Shown here: one piece after another, positions 17,501 to 25,767 of the stretch | How the letters are laid out: every line of letters starts with the position of its first letter | Numbering within the stretch: position 1 is the first letter of the stretch | Notes under the pieces: generated by a model | Told to the model about the DNA's origin: nothing | Database searches by the model: none | Seen by the model: the letters and a program-made list of their open reading frames with translations, nothing else | Assembly: GCF_046614695.1 (NCBI RefSeq) | Contig: NZ_JBKKHQ010000012.1 | Coordinates: 248,001 to 312,000, forward strand | DNA: 64,000 bases | Source of the DNA: Pokkaliibacter sp046614695 | GTDB lineage: Bacteria > Pseudomonadota > Gammaproteobacteria > Pseudomonadales > Balneatricaceae | Direction of reading: 5' to 3' | Translations under genes and position numbers: made by a program

Positions 17501-20500
17501 AGGTCTGATGGGGCCGGGCGTATCGCCTCAGGGCCCCGGTGTTTTTGTCGCCTTCCCGTCCCATTACAGCAGTTTTGATCAGGCCCAGTCGCTGTTCCTG
17601 CACCATTACGCAGGCTATGCCGTCAGTGGCCCGATTGAGCATTACACCGTGATGGCGGTGGAAATGGATGATGGCTTTGGCGATCCGGTCAGCACGGCGT
17701 TCCTGCCGGATGCGACAACCGCCACTGCCGATGCCAGCGGCACTATCGTCAAGTTCTATCAGAATGCGGTCTATCCCGGCACCCTTGATCCGGCACATGC
17801 CGTCGATGGTCATGTGGTCAGCCGCTATCTGAACGGTGTCACCGATCAGACCGGCGATAACTACTACGACATGCTCGATGGCATGCTGCTGGCGACCGAG
17901 ACCTATGATGCCAGCGGCACTCTGGTGGCCAGTGATTCCACCACCTGGGAAGTGGTCGAGAGTGTGGCTTCCAGCCCAAGTGATGCTTCGGCCCCGGCGA
18001 TTACCCTGCGCGGTGGCTGGGTGACGGCGAAGCAAAAGACCTCCATGAGTGATGGTGTGACCAGCCTTAGCCGCACCGAGTATGTGAATCAGGGCTTGTC
18101 CCTTTCCTATAGCGGCCAGCCGGTGACGGTAACCACGCAGAACTTCTCAGGCGCGGGTAACGAGGAGTCCTTTATCAGCGTGACCCGTTTCGGCGTGGAC
18201 ATCGCCTCTTATCCTTCGCTGGTGGCCATTCATGCGCTGGCGGATGAAGCCCTGATTGTGAACTGGCAAGGGCAGGGCGGTCAGCAGACGTTGTTGTCCT
18301 CCAATGCCACCACCTATGCCAGCTGGGACAGTGACCGCGAAGGTGTGATGGTGCCCGCCCCTGAAGCGGGTTTCGCGGTGCTGAGCAGTAATAATCCGGA
18401 CTTTCCTTTTGCCGCCTACACTCCGGGATCGCAGCCAGAGGGCTGGTTGCTGAGTGCCAGAACCACTCGGCGTACCCGTTTTGGGCAGGAGTCCGCCAAT
18501 GTCGATGGACTCGGCAACCCCTCGGCGACCTTCTACGATCTTGAGGAAGAACTGGCGATTGCCCGTATTGCCAATGCCTCTCATGACGGCTGTGCCTATC
18601 TCGGTTTTCAGGCGTACGAATCGGATGAGGGCTGGACGCTGGCCGGTGTGCAGTACGACGAGGATGATGCCTACAGCGGCACCCGCTCGGCACGCTTGCC
18701 CGCCTCCGCCAATGCGCATCTGGGTACGGTGATCACTCCGGATAAACGCCAGACCTATGTACTGGGCTGCCGTTACCGGACGCCAGCCTCATTCATTGCC
18801 AACAGCAGTGGCATGACGGTAAACGTCCTTATCAATGGCCAGCAGCAGAGCTCTGTCAGCTTGCCCTGGGCCGATACCGGTAATGACTGGCAGTATCGCA
18901 CTCTGGCCGTAGCACTTGACGGTCTGCCTGAAGGCACGCTGACGCTGGAGGTTGTGCTGGATAACAGCACCGGCAGTGATGTGCATCTGGACTCCGTGCT
19001 GATCACTCCCAAAGTCGCTGGCGCCACGATTCGCAGTTTTGATCCTGATTCCCAGCAGATTCTTTCTTCCATGGACATGAGCGGACGTACCAGTCGTACC
19101 TACTACGACCGCAGCGGCCGTCCCTCGGTATCGGTGGGTGCCTCTGGCAAGGTGCGCGAAATCTCCATGAGTTTTCTCTCCCGTCAGGGCAATGCCAACG
19201 ATGCCTTTGACCGTGCCTCGCCCAATGCTGAATTAACTCTGCACACCACTGAGGGCGGCATCCTGGAAGACTTCCGTGATGGCGGGCAGTGGGCCACCCG
19301 CTGGCAGCCTGAACAGGCCGGTCAATGGCAGGTCAGCAACGGTGCGCTGCGTGCCACGGGGAATAACCCGGCGGCGCTGAGCTGGCAGAGTCAGCCAGCG
19401 GGAACCTACGCCGTGTATTGTGAACTGGAGTCTGGCTCTGCAACACAAATCAGTCTGGCCGCCGGCAATCTGCGTTTTGGCTGGAATGGCCAGAGCTGGT
19501 CCGGAGCGCTGGGCAGTCAGGCGCTGACGCCGCTGGCCACACCGCCCACCCTTGCGACTCACTGTCTGATGGTGATTGGTCAGGGAGTGGCGCTGTTCTT
19601 TGCTGATGGTCAGCTGCTTTTCAGTAACAAACTCACTCCGGCGAACGCTCAGGTCAGCCTAACCCTCAGCGGTGCCGGCAGTGCTTTGCGACATCTGACC
19701 GGCGTTACCGATATTCGCCTTGGGCTTTCCTACAATGATGCCGGTGGACGTCAGCGTCAGGTACACCAGCTGCATAACGATGACAGCCTCCTGTGTGAAC
19801 TGGTCTTCGATGGGCTGGACCGTCAGGTGGCGACAACCAAGAGCGCGCCCGGCTCCTTTGGCTCAGGTGCCGAAGTGCCGGTGCTGGGATATCGCTCAGG
19901 CTTTGTGGATGTTGCAGCCTTTCTGGCGGCCACCGGTTCAGACTGGGTGATGCAGGGTGATCTGGCCGATTACTACGCCGGCCAGCAGGATCAGGGCTAT
20001 CGCCGTTCCGATGATGAAGGCTATCCCTACTGGGGCGTGCGTTACGAGGCCTCACCTCGCTCGGTGAAACTGGAAACCAGCCAGCCGGGACGCGAGTACG
20101 CCATCAACCTGTCGGTGTCTGAAGCAGAGCGGCAAACAGTGCAGTATGCCTATCATGCTGCGACCAGCGGTGATGGTGCGCTGCCCTCCGGTAAATACCT
20201 GCAGTCGGATGTCACCAGTGCGGTGAAAACCCTGTCCTCCCAGATCAATGATCTGATGGGGCAGCAGGTGGCGACGGTGTTCTTTGATGATCAGCACAGC
20301 CGGGTCAACCAGAGTGCCGGTGAGCGCAGTTATGCGGCGCCGACTGAGGGGCCGGTCGCGTCCATTCGTCAGCAACTGCCTAATGCGCTGACGTCCGGCC
20401 CGCAAAGCGGTGAGGCAGACTACATCCGCGAGACTCACGCCAGTGCCTTGCAGGAAACCCTGGCGCTGTCGGACCCGGATAACGGTCAGATGCAGTTCAT

Positions 20501-22982
20501 CTATGACACCGTCGGCAACCTGCGCTTTGTACAACCGGCCATGGGGCAGGGGGAGCAGTGGTTCATCTTCTATCGTTACGATGCCATCGGGCGCATGGTC
20601 GAAGAAGGCACTCTCACTGCCAGTTGGGATAGTGAGGCACTGCGTGCGCATGCCGATGATCCGGCTTGGCCCTCGGCCGCTGTTCCGGGTTATCACTCGA
20701 CGGTCATCATCGAGTACGACGGTGAGGGTGATCAGCCCTCGTTGCTGGGCATGAAGTGGAAAGCCACTTCCATCAATGCGGCGCCCGCCAGTGTCGCCGG
20801 AAGCAAAGAAATCCGCATCCTCGAAACCTTTGGCTACGATGTCGCGGGCAATATTGTCGCGGTGACGCAGCAGGTGAGTGGCGATGCCGAAGCTAGCGGC
20901 ACCCTTGGCTATCGCTACAACCAGATGGGCGATATCACCTGTCTGATTCTGCCGGAAGGTGCGCCACTGGCGCAGGTGTTCTACCGCTACGATGATCAGG
21001 GCAATATCGTTCGTCTGGGTTCGCAGGCCGGTAGCGATGATCTGGCGAGCTTTGTCTACTCGGCCGAGAACTATCCGGTCATCCAGACCACCGGCGACTG
21101 GCAACGGGTGGTGGGCTATAACTCGCCGGGCTGGATTTTGTCGATGCAGACACAATCCACCGTCGATGCCTCGCAAAAACTGGGCTTCAGCCTCGACTAC
21201 GATGCCGATGGCGCGATGTCCAAACGGGATGTCGATTTCGCCTTCAGTAATTTCACCCTGAGCTACCGCGACACCTTTGGTTATGACGGACAGCGGCGTT
21301 TAAGCCGGGCAGAAGGTTCCTCCAATGTCAGCTACGACAGCTACGACCCGAACGGTAATCTCTGGCAGGTCACCCGTGCTGGCGAGACGAGTCACTTCGG
21401 CTACCCGGCGGGCAGTAATCGCCTGAGCAGTATTGAGATGGCCGGTGCTCCGCTGCAGACGCTACTCTATTCGGCACGTGGTCAGCTTTTGGAAGGTTCC
21501 GGTCGTCAATTCGAGTACGAACCTGCCACCGGGATGACCACGGCAGTGAGTCGCGAAGGAAAAACGACCCGCCTTGCCTACGGCTCAGCACAACGCCGGG
21601 TGGTGAAACAGCAGTCCGGTGGCGAGGTGCAGGTCGACTTTATGGGCGCCGGACAAGTGCCGGTGGCCAGTCTGATCAACGGCCAGTGGTCAGTGGTTGT
21701 GCATGGCCCGACCGGATTGCTGGCCTGGGTGGCTGATCGCACTTATTACCTGCTGACGGATACCACCGATTCCGTCTGGGGCGTGGTGGCAGATCAGGAA
21801 CTCATCAGCGCCCGTACTTATTTGCCTTTCGGGGAAATGTCGCAGGTGCATGGTTCGGACCCGGTCCCCTATGGATTCCAGGGTCAGCTCTGGGATGCCG
21901 AGCTTGAGCTTTATGACTTCCGCACCCGTCTTTATGACCCGCAACTTGGCCGCTTCCTGACTCCCGACCCCTGTCGTCAGTTCGCCAGCGGTTATGTCTT
22001 CGCCAATAACAGTCCGCTGATCATTGTGGATCCGACCGGGGAAATTTCCCTGTGGGCGCAGGTGGGAATTGGTATTGCGATGGTGGCGATCACCGCCGTG
22101 GGCATTGGCCTCACGCTCTTTACCGGTGGTGCCTCGGATGCAGCGGCAGCCTCGGCCGATGCTGCTCTGCTGGGAACCACCGCTGCGGTGGAAGGTGGTG
22201 AACTTGCTGCAGAAGGAGCTGCTGCCGGAGCCCTGGGCGCAGAAGCCGCAACTGAAGTCGGTACAGGCGCTGCCGCCGCAGGAGCGGAAGGCTCAGCCGC
22301 TGCCGGGGCCTCGGCCTCGGCCGAAGTGGCCGCAGGCGCAACTGCCACTGAAACCGCCTCCACCAGCTGGTCCACCATCGGCGTCAATGTGCTGGGGTCG
22401 ACCATTCAGGGCGCCGGCACCAGTGGCCTCAGCTATGACATCCAGCATGGCCGCGACTTTACCGCCAAAGGCTTCTTTGAAGCGGTGGGTATCGGCGCCG
22501 CGACCGGTCTGGTCAGTGGCGGCTTAGGCAAAGGCCTTGGCGCAGTCACAGACAGTATGACCTCCGGTATGACGGGTGTGAGCGGGGCTTTGGGTAAAGC
22601 GGCCATCAATGCCACCAGTGGAGCGCTTAAAAGCGCGATCACTTCTGACCTGAAAACCGTGCTGACTAATGTGTCCCAGCATCAGCCCTGGTATCAGGGA
22701 TTGCTGAAATCGACCCTCAGTGGCGCTGCCTCCGGTGCTGCGTCGGGCGGTGTGTCCTCACTGGGTAAATCGGCCTGGGCAGGGCGCGAGGCCATTGCGG
22801 CCAAAGCGGCCAGTAAAGGGCTTATCTCGGATCAGACGGTGAACAAGGTGGCGACGCTTCCGCAAACAGCAAAATCCATGGCGACCAGCGATACAGCCAT
22901 TGCAGGCTACATTCTGGCCGGTTTCTTCCTGCCCGCAGGCTATGTCGTCTGGGGTGCTGCCACCAACTTTAAAACAGCGTGA
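14568..22982 (+). CDS. Giant RHS/YD-repeat protein with SpvB/TcB-like N-terminus, putative toxin shell
   Basis: The 2804-residue protein has an N-terminal region with a GR...LSVQYQSNV...GLGWQLPL pattern, like the opening of SpvB/TcB proteins (residues about 25-110). A long beta-rich region follows to about 1950, including propeller-like and jelly-roll-like stretches. YD repeats run from about 1975 to 2270 (YDTVGNL, YRYDAIGR, YRYDDQGN, YDPNGN). The RHS core at about 2430-2492 has YGFQGQLWDAELELYDFRTRLYD, LGRFLTPDP and VDPTGE. The remaining 310 residues are Ala/Gly-rich with hydrophobic stretches and show no recognised toxin enzyme. RHS shells are known to enclose a C-terminal toxic domain; that role here is inferred. 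No signal peptide is visible. GCCAT start after AGGAGG. Confidence 0.9.
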   Translation: MSAPTSSSSTQTPAVRSFQMDGSSQGNLASSVNLFRGDVNLSQNLFTLPGRSQSNALDVALSVQYQSNVFRAATTWNADAPTGVLGLGWQLPLTWIEATDQGAPASGNRSYTLYDNGSGNQLVRQSLVPVLFAMEGSLASGLENGMPVPAEVRAQFLEHGLALSAQTQVAGTAPEWTLNDADLQQQFVLKTEGAALNAYDGGELYQLQNYQFWKILYYPDYERWLIVSDQAVRRSFGGQAATTPEGFATASDNSIAWSVWWTNESGAPVWKGASNQTSGQIQVARAWYLNTMEDRFGSRVTFRYNSFARNQQGYLPQVEQLVGIAGKPYTKAVYLSQIEDSYGRKVNFHYESKLWDAAAESPREYYDPHSATPSNDPGPYQDCYETFYLDLVTVDDAADKRMFSLSFDFAPSASSPVANVTDFAGELKGNTYKRFLTGIVQYNQDGTASPGLRFDYDLAMNTQGGQPGALKAVTYPQGGVARYTYSNDQQLVLAERSMEVARPAQVSEGATPRVFFGGDYAVVCYYNQNSQELSLQVMTWTGSWLTWQLSADSPLIDTQGLNLETLNVQTGADFLTLRFNRTSGDLAVYVFERDSARPGQWRAATINQVTTALNTPTLSYASTNAVPTFVGGSTFFVVSQMDTSSLKGSYEVLTWRWSSQSWETQTVNTATYSWLTAGGDYYGVLDRNGRFSLFALDASLQWNSAGTVTLNGMSVASLNDTVLVPGSSLVVVTNRTSANSQQNSYQQWILDWDSDYQLAQSAYAAFTDWFGSGNPATPWIPQVLNDTLVATNGNVFRRNGKSWSQSTAMNPGTNPPAGHTSRFAYGEDFVIRVTVPTTGVGQAQADVLAFDPEQPALWVGPTALGESLPNQSTSADNWPSASGDDWAVVGPYLYFRGTSTNWSQVMSQSATANIASEAASANGVYQSQSLVDAAPAFLTYTVESQADKSVQTLIIANGGLAGAPTPFADQKLAAGSDAGLMGPGVSPQGPGVFVAFPSHYSSFDQAQSLFLHHYAGYAVSGPIEHYTVMAVEMDDGFGDPVSTAFLPDATTATADASGTIVKFYQNAVYPGTLDPAHAVDGHVVSRYLNGVTDQTGDNYYDMLDGMLLATETYDASGTLVASDSTTWEVVESVASSPSDASAPAITLRGGWVTAKQKTSMSDGVTSLSRTEYVNQGLSLSYSGQPVTVTTQNFSGAGNEESFISVTRFGVDIASYPSLVAIHALADEALIVNWQGQGGQQTLLSSNATTYASWDSDREGVMVPAPEAGFAVLSSNNPDFPFAAYTPGSQPEGWLLSARTTRRTRFGQESANVDGLGNPSATFYDLEEELAIARIANASHDGCAYLGFQAYESDEGWTLAGVQYDEDDAYSGTRSARLPASANAHLGTVITPDKRQTYVLGCRYRTPASFIANSSGMTVNVLINGQQQSSVSLPWADTGNDWQYRTLAVALDGLPEGTLTLEVVLDNSTGSDVHLDSVLITPKVAGATIRSFDPDSQQILSSMDMSGRTSRTYYDRSGRPSVSVGASGKVREISMSFLSRQGNANDAFDRASPNAELTLHTTEGGILEDFRDGGQWATRWQPEQAGQWQVSNGALRATGNNPAALSWQSQPAGTYAVYCELESGSATQISLAAGNLRFGWNGQSWSGALGSQALTPLATPPTLATHCLMVIGQGVALFFADGQLLFSNKLTPANAQVSLTLSGAGSALRHLTGVTDIRLGLSYNDAGGRQRQVHQLHNDDSLLCELVFDGLDRQVATTKSAPGSFGSGAEVPVLGYRSGFVDVAAFLAATGSDWVMQGDLADYYAGQQDQGYRRSDDEGYPYWGVRYEASPRSVKLETSQPGREYAINLSVSEAERQTVQYAYHAATSGDGALPSGKYLQSDVTSAVKTLSSQINDLMGQQVATVFFDDQHSRVNQSAGERSYAAPTEGPVASIRQQLPNALTSGPQSGEADYIRETHASALQETLALSDPDNGQMQFIYDTVGNLRFVQPAMGQGEQWFIFYRYDAIGRMVEEGTLTASWDSEALRAHADDPAWPSAAVPGYHSTVIIEYDGEGDQPSLLGMKWKATSINAAPASVAGSKEIRILETFGYDVAGNIVAVTQQVSGDAEASGTLGYRYNQMGDITCLILPEGAPLAQVFYRYDDQGNIVRLGSQAGSDDLASFVYSAENYPVIQTTGDWQRVVGYNSPGWILSMQTQSTVDASQKLGFSLDYDADGAMSKRDVDFAFSNFTLSYRDTFGYDGQRRLSRAEGSSNVSYDSYDPNGNLWQVTRAGETSHFGYPAGSNRLSSIEMAGAPLQTLLYSARGQLLEGSGRQFEYEPATGMTTAVSREGKTTRLAYGSAQRRVVKQQSGGEVQVDFMGAGQVPVASLINGQWSVVVHGPTGLLAWVADRTYYLLTDTTDSVWGVVADQELISARTYLPFGEMSQVHGSDPVPYGFQGQLWDAELELYDFRTRLYDPQLGRFLTPDPCRQFASGYVFANNSPLIIVDPTGEISLWAQVGIGIAMVAITAVGIGLTLFTGGASDAAAASADAALLGTTAAVEGGELAAEGAAAGALGAEAATEVGTGAAAAGAEGSAAAGASASAEVAAGATATETASTSWSTIGVNVLGSTIQGAGTSGLSYDIQHGRDFTAKGFFEAVGIGAATGLVSGGLGKGLGAVTDSMTSGMTGVSGALGKAAINATSGALKSAITSDLKTVLTNVSQHQPWYQGLLKSTLSGAASGAASGGVSSLGKSAWAGREAIAAKAASKGLISDQTVNKVATLPQTAKSMATSDTAIAGYILAGFFLPAGYVVWGAATNFKTA

Positions 22983-22993
22983 GGTGAATCAGG

Positions 22994-24496
22994 ATGAACG
23001 AAGAAGCAGCCTACAGTGCGGTGCGCCAGAAAGGTTCGCACAACTCCTATCAGCGTAGCGAAGGCTATATTGATCAGGCGTTGTACTGGCGGATTCGCTC
23101 GCTGGAGATTGATATCCACAACGGTAATGATGCGTCCGGCTGGCCGACATTGCAGGGGGACTGGTATGTCTACCATGCCGCAGTGGTTGATCAGAGCTCA
23201 ACGGTGAACCAGCTCTCCGATGCCTTGGCGGTGCTGCGCGCCTTTCATCTGGCGGTGCCGGATCATGAGGTGGTGACCATCTGGCTGGATCTTAAAGACC
23301 ATTTCACGGCGACCAATCACACGCCTGAGGCACTGGATCAGCTGCTCGTGGAAGGTCTTGGGCGTGAAGCAATCTGGGGGCCGCCGGATCTGATCGGCAC
23401 TGAGCCTGATTTGCAGCAGGCAATTCAGCAGCATGGCTGGCCATCGCTGGAGGCGTTGCGGGGCAAGTTTATCTTCGCTTGCACCACCGGCAATTTGAGC
23501 TCACCTGACTCTCAGCTTAACCAGTACGTCGACAACGGCAAGACCGCGAACCAGCGGCTGGCCTTTGTGGCGCCGGAAATCAGTAGCACGGATCAGATCC
23601 TGCAGTTTACTTATGCTGTGGTGTTTAACCTGAGCTCATCCCATACCTCGCTCGGTCAGGCGATTCAGGAGCAGGGTTTTATCAGCCGCGCTTATGGACT
23701 GGATAGCCAGTCTTCCTGGTGCAAGGGCTGGCAAACCCAGGTGAATCATCTCACCACCAATAAGGTGAATGCCTTCAGCGATGAGTGGGCGCGTACGGAT
23801 AACCCCTCGACCGGCTATCCCTTTGATTTCCTCGGTGGGGATCAGGGTGAGCCGCTGGTCGAGCCGGGAGCGCTCTTTGCCATTCGGGTGAACTCCGGGG
23901 ATCTCTGGTCGAAAGAGGACAGCGGCTATTTCCAGTTCGATAACCTGAGCGGTTCTCCTGATCGAACCTTCACCGGCTTTGTTGGCAATCCGGCCTCGCA
24001 TGTGGATGGCTGGATCAAGGGCGGGCTGATGGCGCGAGCCTCGACAGCGGCGAATGCCGCCTACTGCGCGGTACTGCGCACTGGCAGCCACGGGATTCGC
24101 CTGCAGTGTCGTTCTGCTGCCGGGGATAAAAGCACAGCCATCGATGCGGTGATTCCCAATGGCGTGAATGGTCATTCGCGGGTGAGTGCCAATACGCCCA
24201 TCTGGTTGCGCCTCGAGGTGCAGGCACAGGGCAACAAGGCCACCGGCTATTACTCGATTGATGGCAGTAGCTGGATCAGTATTGGCAGCGTGTCGGTGAA
24301 TGCCCCGTTGGTGCTGCAGGGCTGGGTGGCCAGCTCCCACGGCTCAGGCGAAGTCAAATGGCTGTTTGGTGGCGCTCCGGCACCGGCTGAGGGGATCATC
24401 CTGGGCTCCAAGGCCAGCGGGACGTTCCTCAGCTCCTCCGCACAGGCGGCGAGCTTGGGCACCAAACCTGCCTCGGCGTGTTGTCCGGTAAGTTAG
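22994..24496 (+). CDS. PI-PLC-like phosphodiesterase (Ca2+-dependent PLC-C1 type) with beta-rich C-terminal domain
   Basis: Residues 1-300 of this 500-residue protein match the TIM-barrel PI-phospholipase C pattern. KGSHNSYQR carries His16, SLEIDIHNG carries Glu38 and Asp40, WYVYHAAVVDQSS carries the second His61, and PDHEVVTIWLDLKDHF follows near 90-103. These are the usual catalytic and metal-binding positions of the Ca2+-dependent group. Residues about 325-470 form a jelly-roll-like domain (WLRLEVQAQGNKATGYYSIDGSSW) resembling DUF1349/LamG folds that bind sugars or surfaces. No signal peptide is present. It begins eleven bases after the RHS gene and ends before a terminator, so it is the last gene of the cluster. 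Substrate (phosphoinositide or other phosphodiester) is inferred. Confidence 0.85.
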   Translation: MNEEAAYSAVRQKGSHNSYQRSEGYIDQALYWRIRSLEIDIHNGNDASGWPTLQGDWYVYHAAVVDQSSTVNQLSDALAVLRAFHLAVPDHEVVTIWLDLKDHFTATNHTPEALDQLLVEGLGREAIWGPPDLIGTEPDLQQAIQQHGWPSLEALRGKFIFACTTGNLSSPDSQLNQYVDNGKTANQRLAFVAPEISSTDQILQFTYAVVFNLSSSHTSLGQAIQEQGFISRAYGLDSQSSWCKGWQTQVNHLTTNKVNAFSDEWARTDNPSTGYPFDFLGGDQGEPLVEPGALFAIRVNSGDLWSKEDSGYFQFDNLSGSPDRTFTGFVGNPASHVDGWIKGGLMARASTAANAAYCAVLRTGSHGIRLQCRSAAGDKSTAIDAVIPNGVNGHSRVSANTPIWLRLEVQAQGNKATGYYSIDGSSWISIGSVSVNAPLVLQGWVASSHGSGEVKWLFGGAPAPAEGIILGSKASGTFLSSSAQAASLGTKPASACCPVS

Positions 24497-24531
24497 GGGG
24501 ACAAGAAACACCAAGGTGGTAGCGTAACCAC

Positions 24532-24557
24532 AAAGCGCCTCTGGATGAGGCGCTTTT
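24532..24557 (+). terminator. Rho-independent terminator closing the RHS cluster
   Basis: A 10-bp stem (AAAGCGCCTC / GAGGCGCTTT) with loop TGGAT ends in TTTT, 36 bases after the phospholipase-like gene. Confidence 0.88.
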
Positions 24558-24804
24558 ATGTTTTCAGATCCGCTGTGCTTCTGCTCCGGGTTAGCTGTGC
24601 TCGCTATGCTCTGAGTTATCGTGCGGCACCTGCGGGCTTTCTCTCTTCGTATTTCATCCCCAAATACTGCGCATTGGCTGCGGCATTCAGCGCCTTGCCG
24701 GCGAAGGCCGACCATCGGAAGTGACAGTAAGTGACCTCGGCATTTCCCTTTGGCTTGTGGAGACGTATCATGTTTCCTCTTCGCTATTTGATAAGGAACG
24801 CCCA
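24558..24804. other. Intergenic region before pssA
   Basis: Part of a 308-base gap between the phospholipase-like gene and pssA. Apart from the terminator just before it I see only the pssA leader with AAGGA about nine bases before its start. The open frame that runs back to 24721 looks like untranslated leader. Confidence 0.5.
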
Positions 24805-25653
24805 ATGGCCCCTTTGCCATCCCAACAGCCATCGGACAATGTCACGCCGCTGCCCGGTCATTCCGCAGTATCAGACGATTCCCATGAGCCGCTTCAGGAG
24901 AGCACAGTGGAAGAACATCAGGATCAGGAATTCGAACAACCCCGTAAGCGCAATCGCAGTATTTATCTGCTGCCTAACCTCTTTACCACCAGCGCACTGT
25001 TTTCCGGTTTCTACGCCATTATCGCCGGTATGAACGGTGAGTACGTTAATGCCTGTATCGCCATCTTCGTCTCCATGATTCTCGATAGTCTGGATGGACG
25101 TGTGGCGCGTATGACCAATACCCAGAGCGAGTTCGGCGCCGAGTACGACAGTCTGGCGGACATGGTGTCCTTTGGTGTGGCTCCGGCGCTGGTGGCCTTT
25201 ACCTGGTCGCTGGATACCCTGGGCAAACTGGGCTGGATTGCTGCCTTTATTTATGTCGCCGGGGCGGCGCTGCGTCTGGCACGTTTCAATGTGCAGATTG
25301 GTTCAGTGGACAAGAAATACTTCATCGGCTTGCCAAGTCCTTCGGCGGCGGCACTGGTCACCGGCATGGTCTGGGTGGGTGTCGACTATGGTATCGACAA
25401 GCACAGCATGGCGCTGCTCGGCGCTTTCATTGTGGCAGCAGCCGGTATTCTGATGGTGAGTAATGTCAGCTATTACTCCTTCAAGCAGATTGACCTTAAA
25501 GGCAAGGTGCCGGTCATGACGCTGATGGTGATTGCGCTGGCCTTTGCGGTTATCGCCTATCAGCCACCCACCGTACTTTGGGCTGTTTTTCTGGCCTATG
25601 CGATCTCAGGACCCTTGCTGTACCTTCGCAAGATTCGTCGCAAATTATCCTGA
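24805..25653 (+). CDS. pssA: CDP-diacylglycerol-serine O-phosphatidyltransferase
   Basis: This membrane enzyme makes phosphatidylserine, the precursor of phosphatidylethanolamine. The CDP-alcohol phosphotransferase signature is complete: DGRVAR, eight residues, G, three residues, D, three residues, D (LDGRVARMTNTQSEFGAEYDSLAD), at about residues 102-130. About seven hydrophobic segments follow. The 282-residue form is the Gram-positive-like, integral-membrane type II enzyme. The first 50 residues are acidic and low-complexity. I chose ATG 24805 for its AAGGA site; an in-frame start at 24721 is poorly supported. Confidence 0.94.
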   Translation: MAPLPSQQPSDNVTPLPGHSAVSDDSHEPLQESTVEEHQDQEFEQPRKRNRSIYLLPNLFTTSALFSGFYAIIAGMNGEYVNACIAIFVSMILDSLDGRVARMTNTQSEFGAEYDSLADMVSFGVAPALVAFTWSLDTLGKLGWIAAFIYVAGAALRLARFNVQIGSVDKKYFIGLPSPSAAALVTGMVWVGVDYGIDKHSMALLGAFIVAAAGILMVSNVSYYSFKQIDLKGKVPVMTLMVIALAFAVIAYQPPTVLWAVFLAYAISGPLLYLRKIRRKLS

Positions 25654-25688
25654 GCCTTCTCTGGCTTCAGGCCCTGAATTGAATGAGT

Positions 25689-25739
25689 GAGGCGTGGAAC
25701 CGCCTCTACGTAGTATGCAGCGGCGCCCGTTAAGGGCGC
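25689..25739 (+). repeat. Two consecutive hairpins in the leader of the SNF2 gene
   Basis: GAGGCG/CGCCTC (25689-25706) and GCGCCC/GGGCGC (25723-25739) form two stable stems between pssA and the helicase gene. No T-run follows the second. They could be a weak terminator or attenuator, or could stabilise the mRNA. Confidence 0.4.
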
Positions 25740-25767
25740 TGCACGTATTAAGGAACAGACACCAGCG

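Noticed and set aside
20052..21176. Long minus-strand open frame (374 codons) inside the RHS gene
   Set aside because: The plus strand carries the RHS repeats; the shadow has no recognisable motif.
21494..21521. GGAACC on the minus strand within the RHS gene with a CCAC 13 bases on
   Set aside because: Spacing is two short of the hrp consensus and the final A is missing; it is inside coding sequence.
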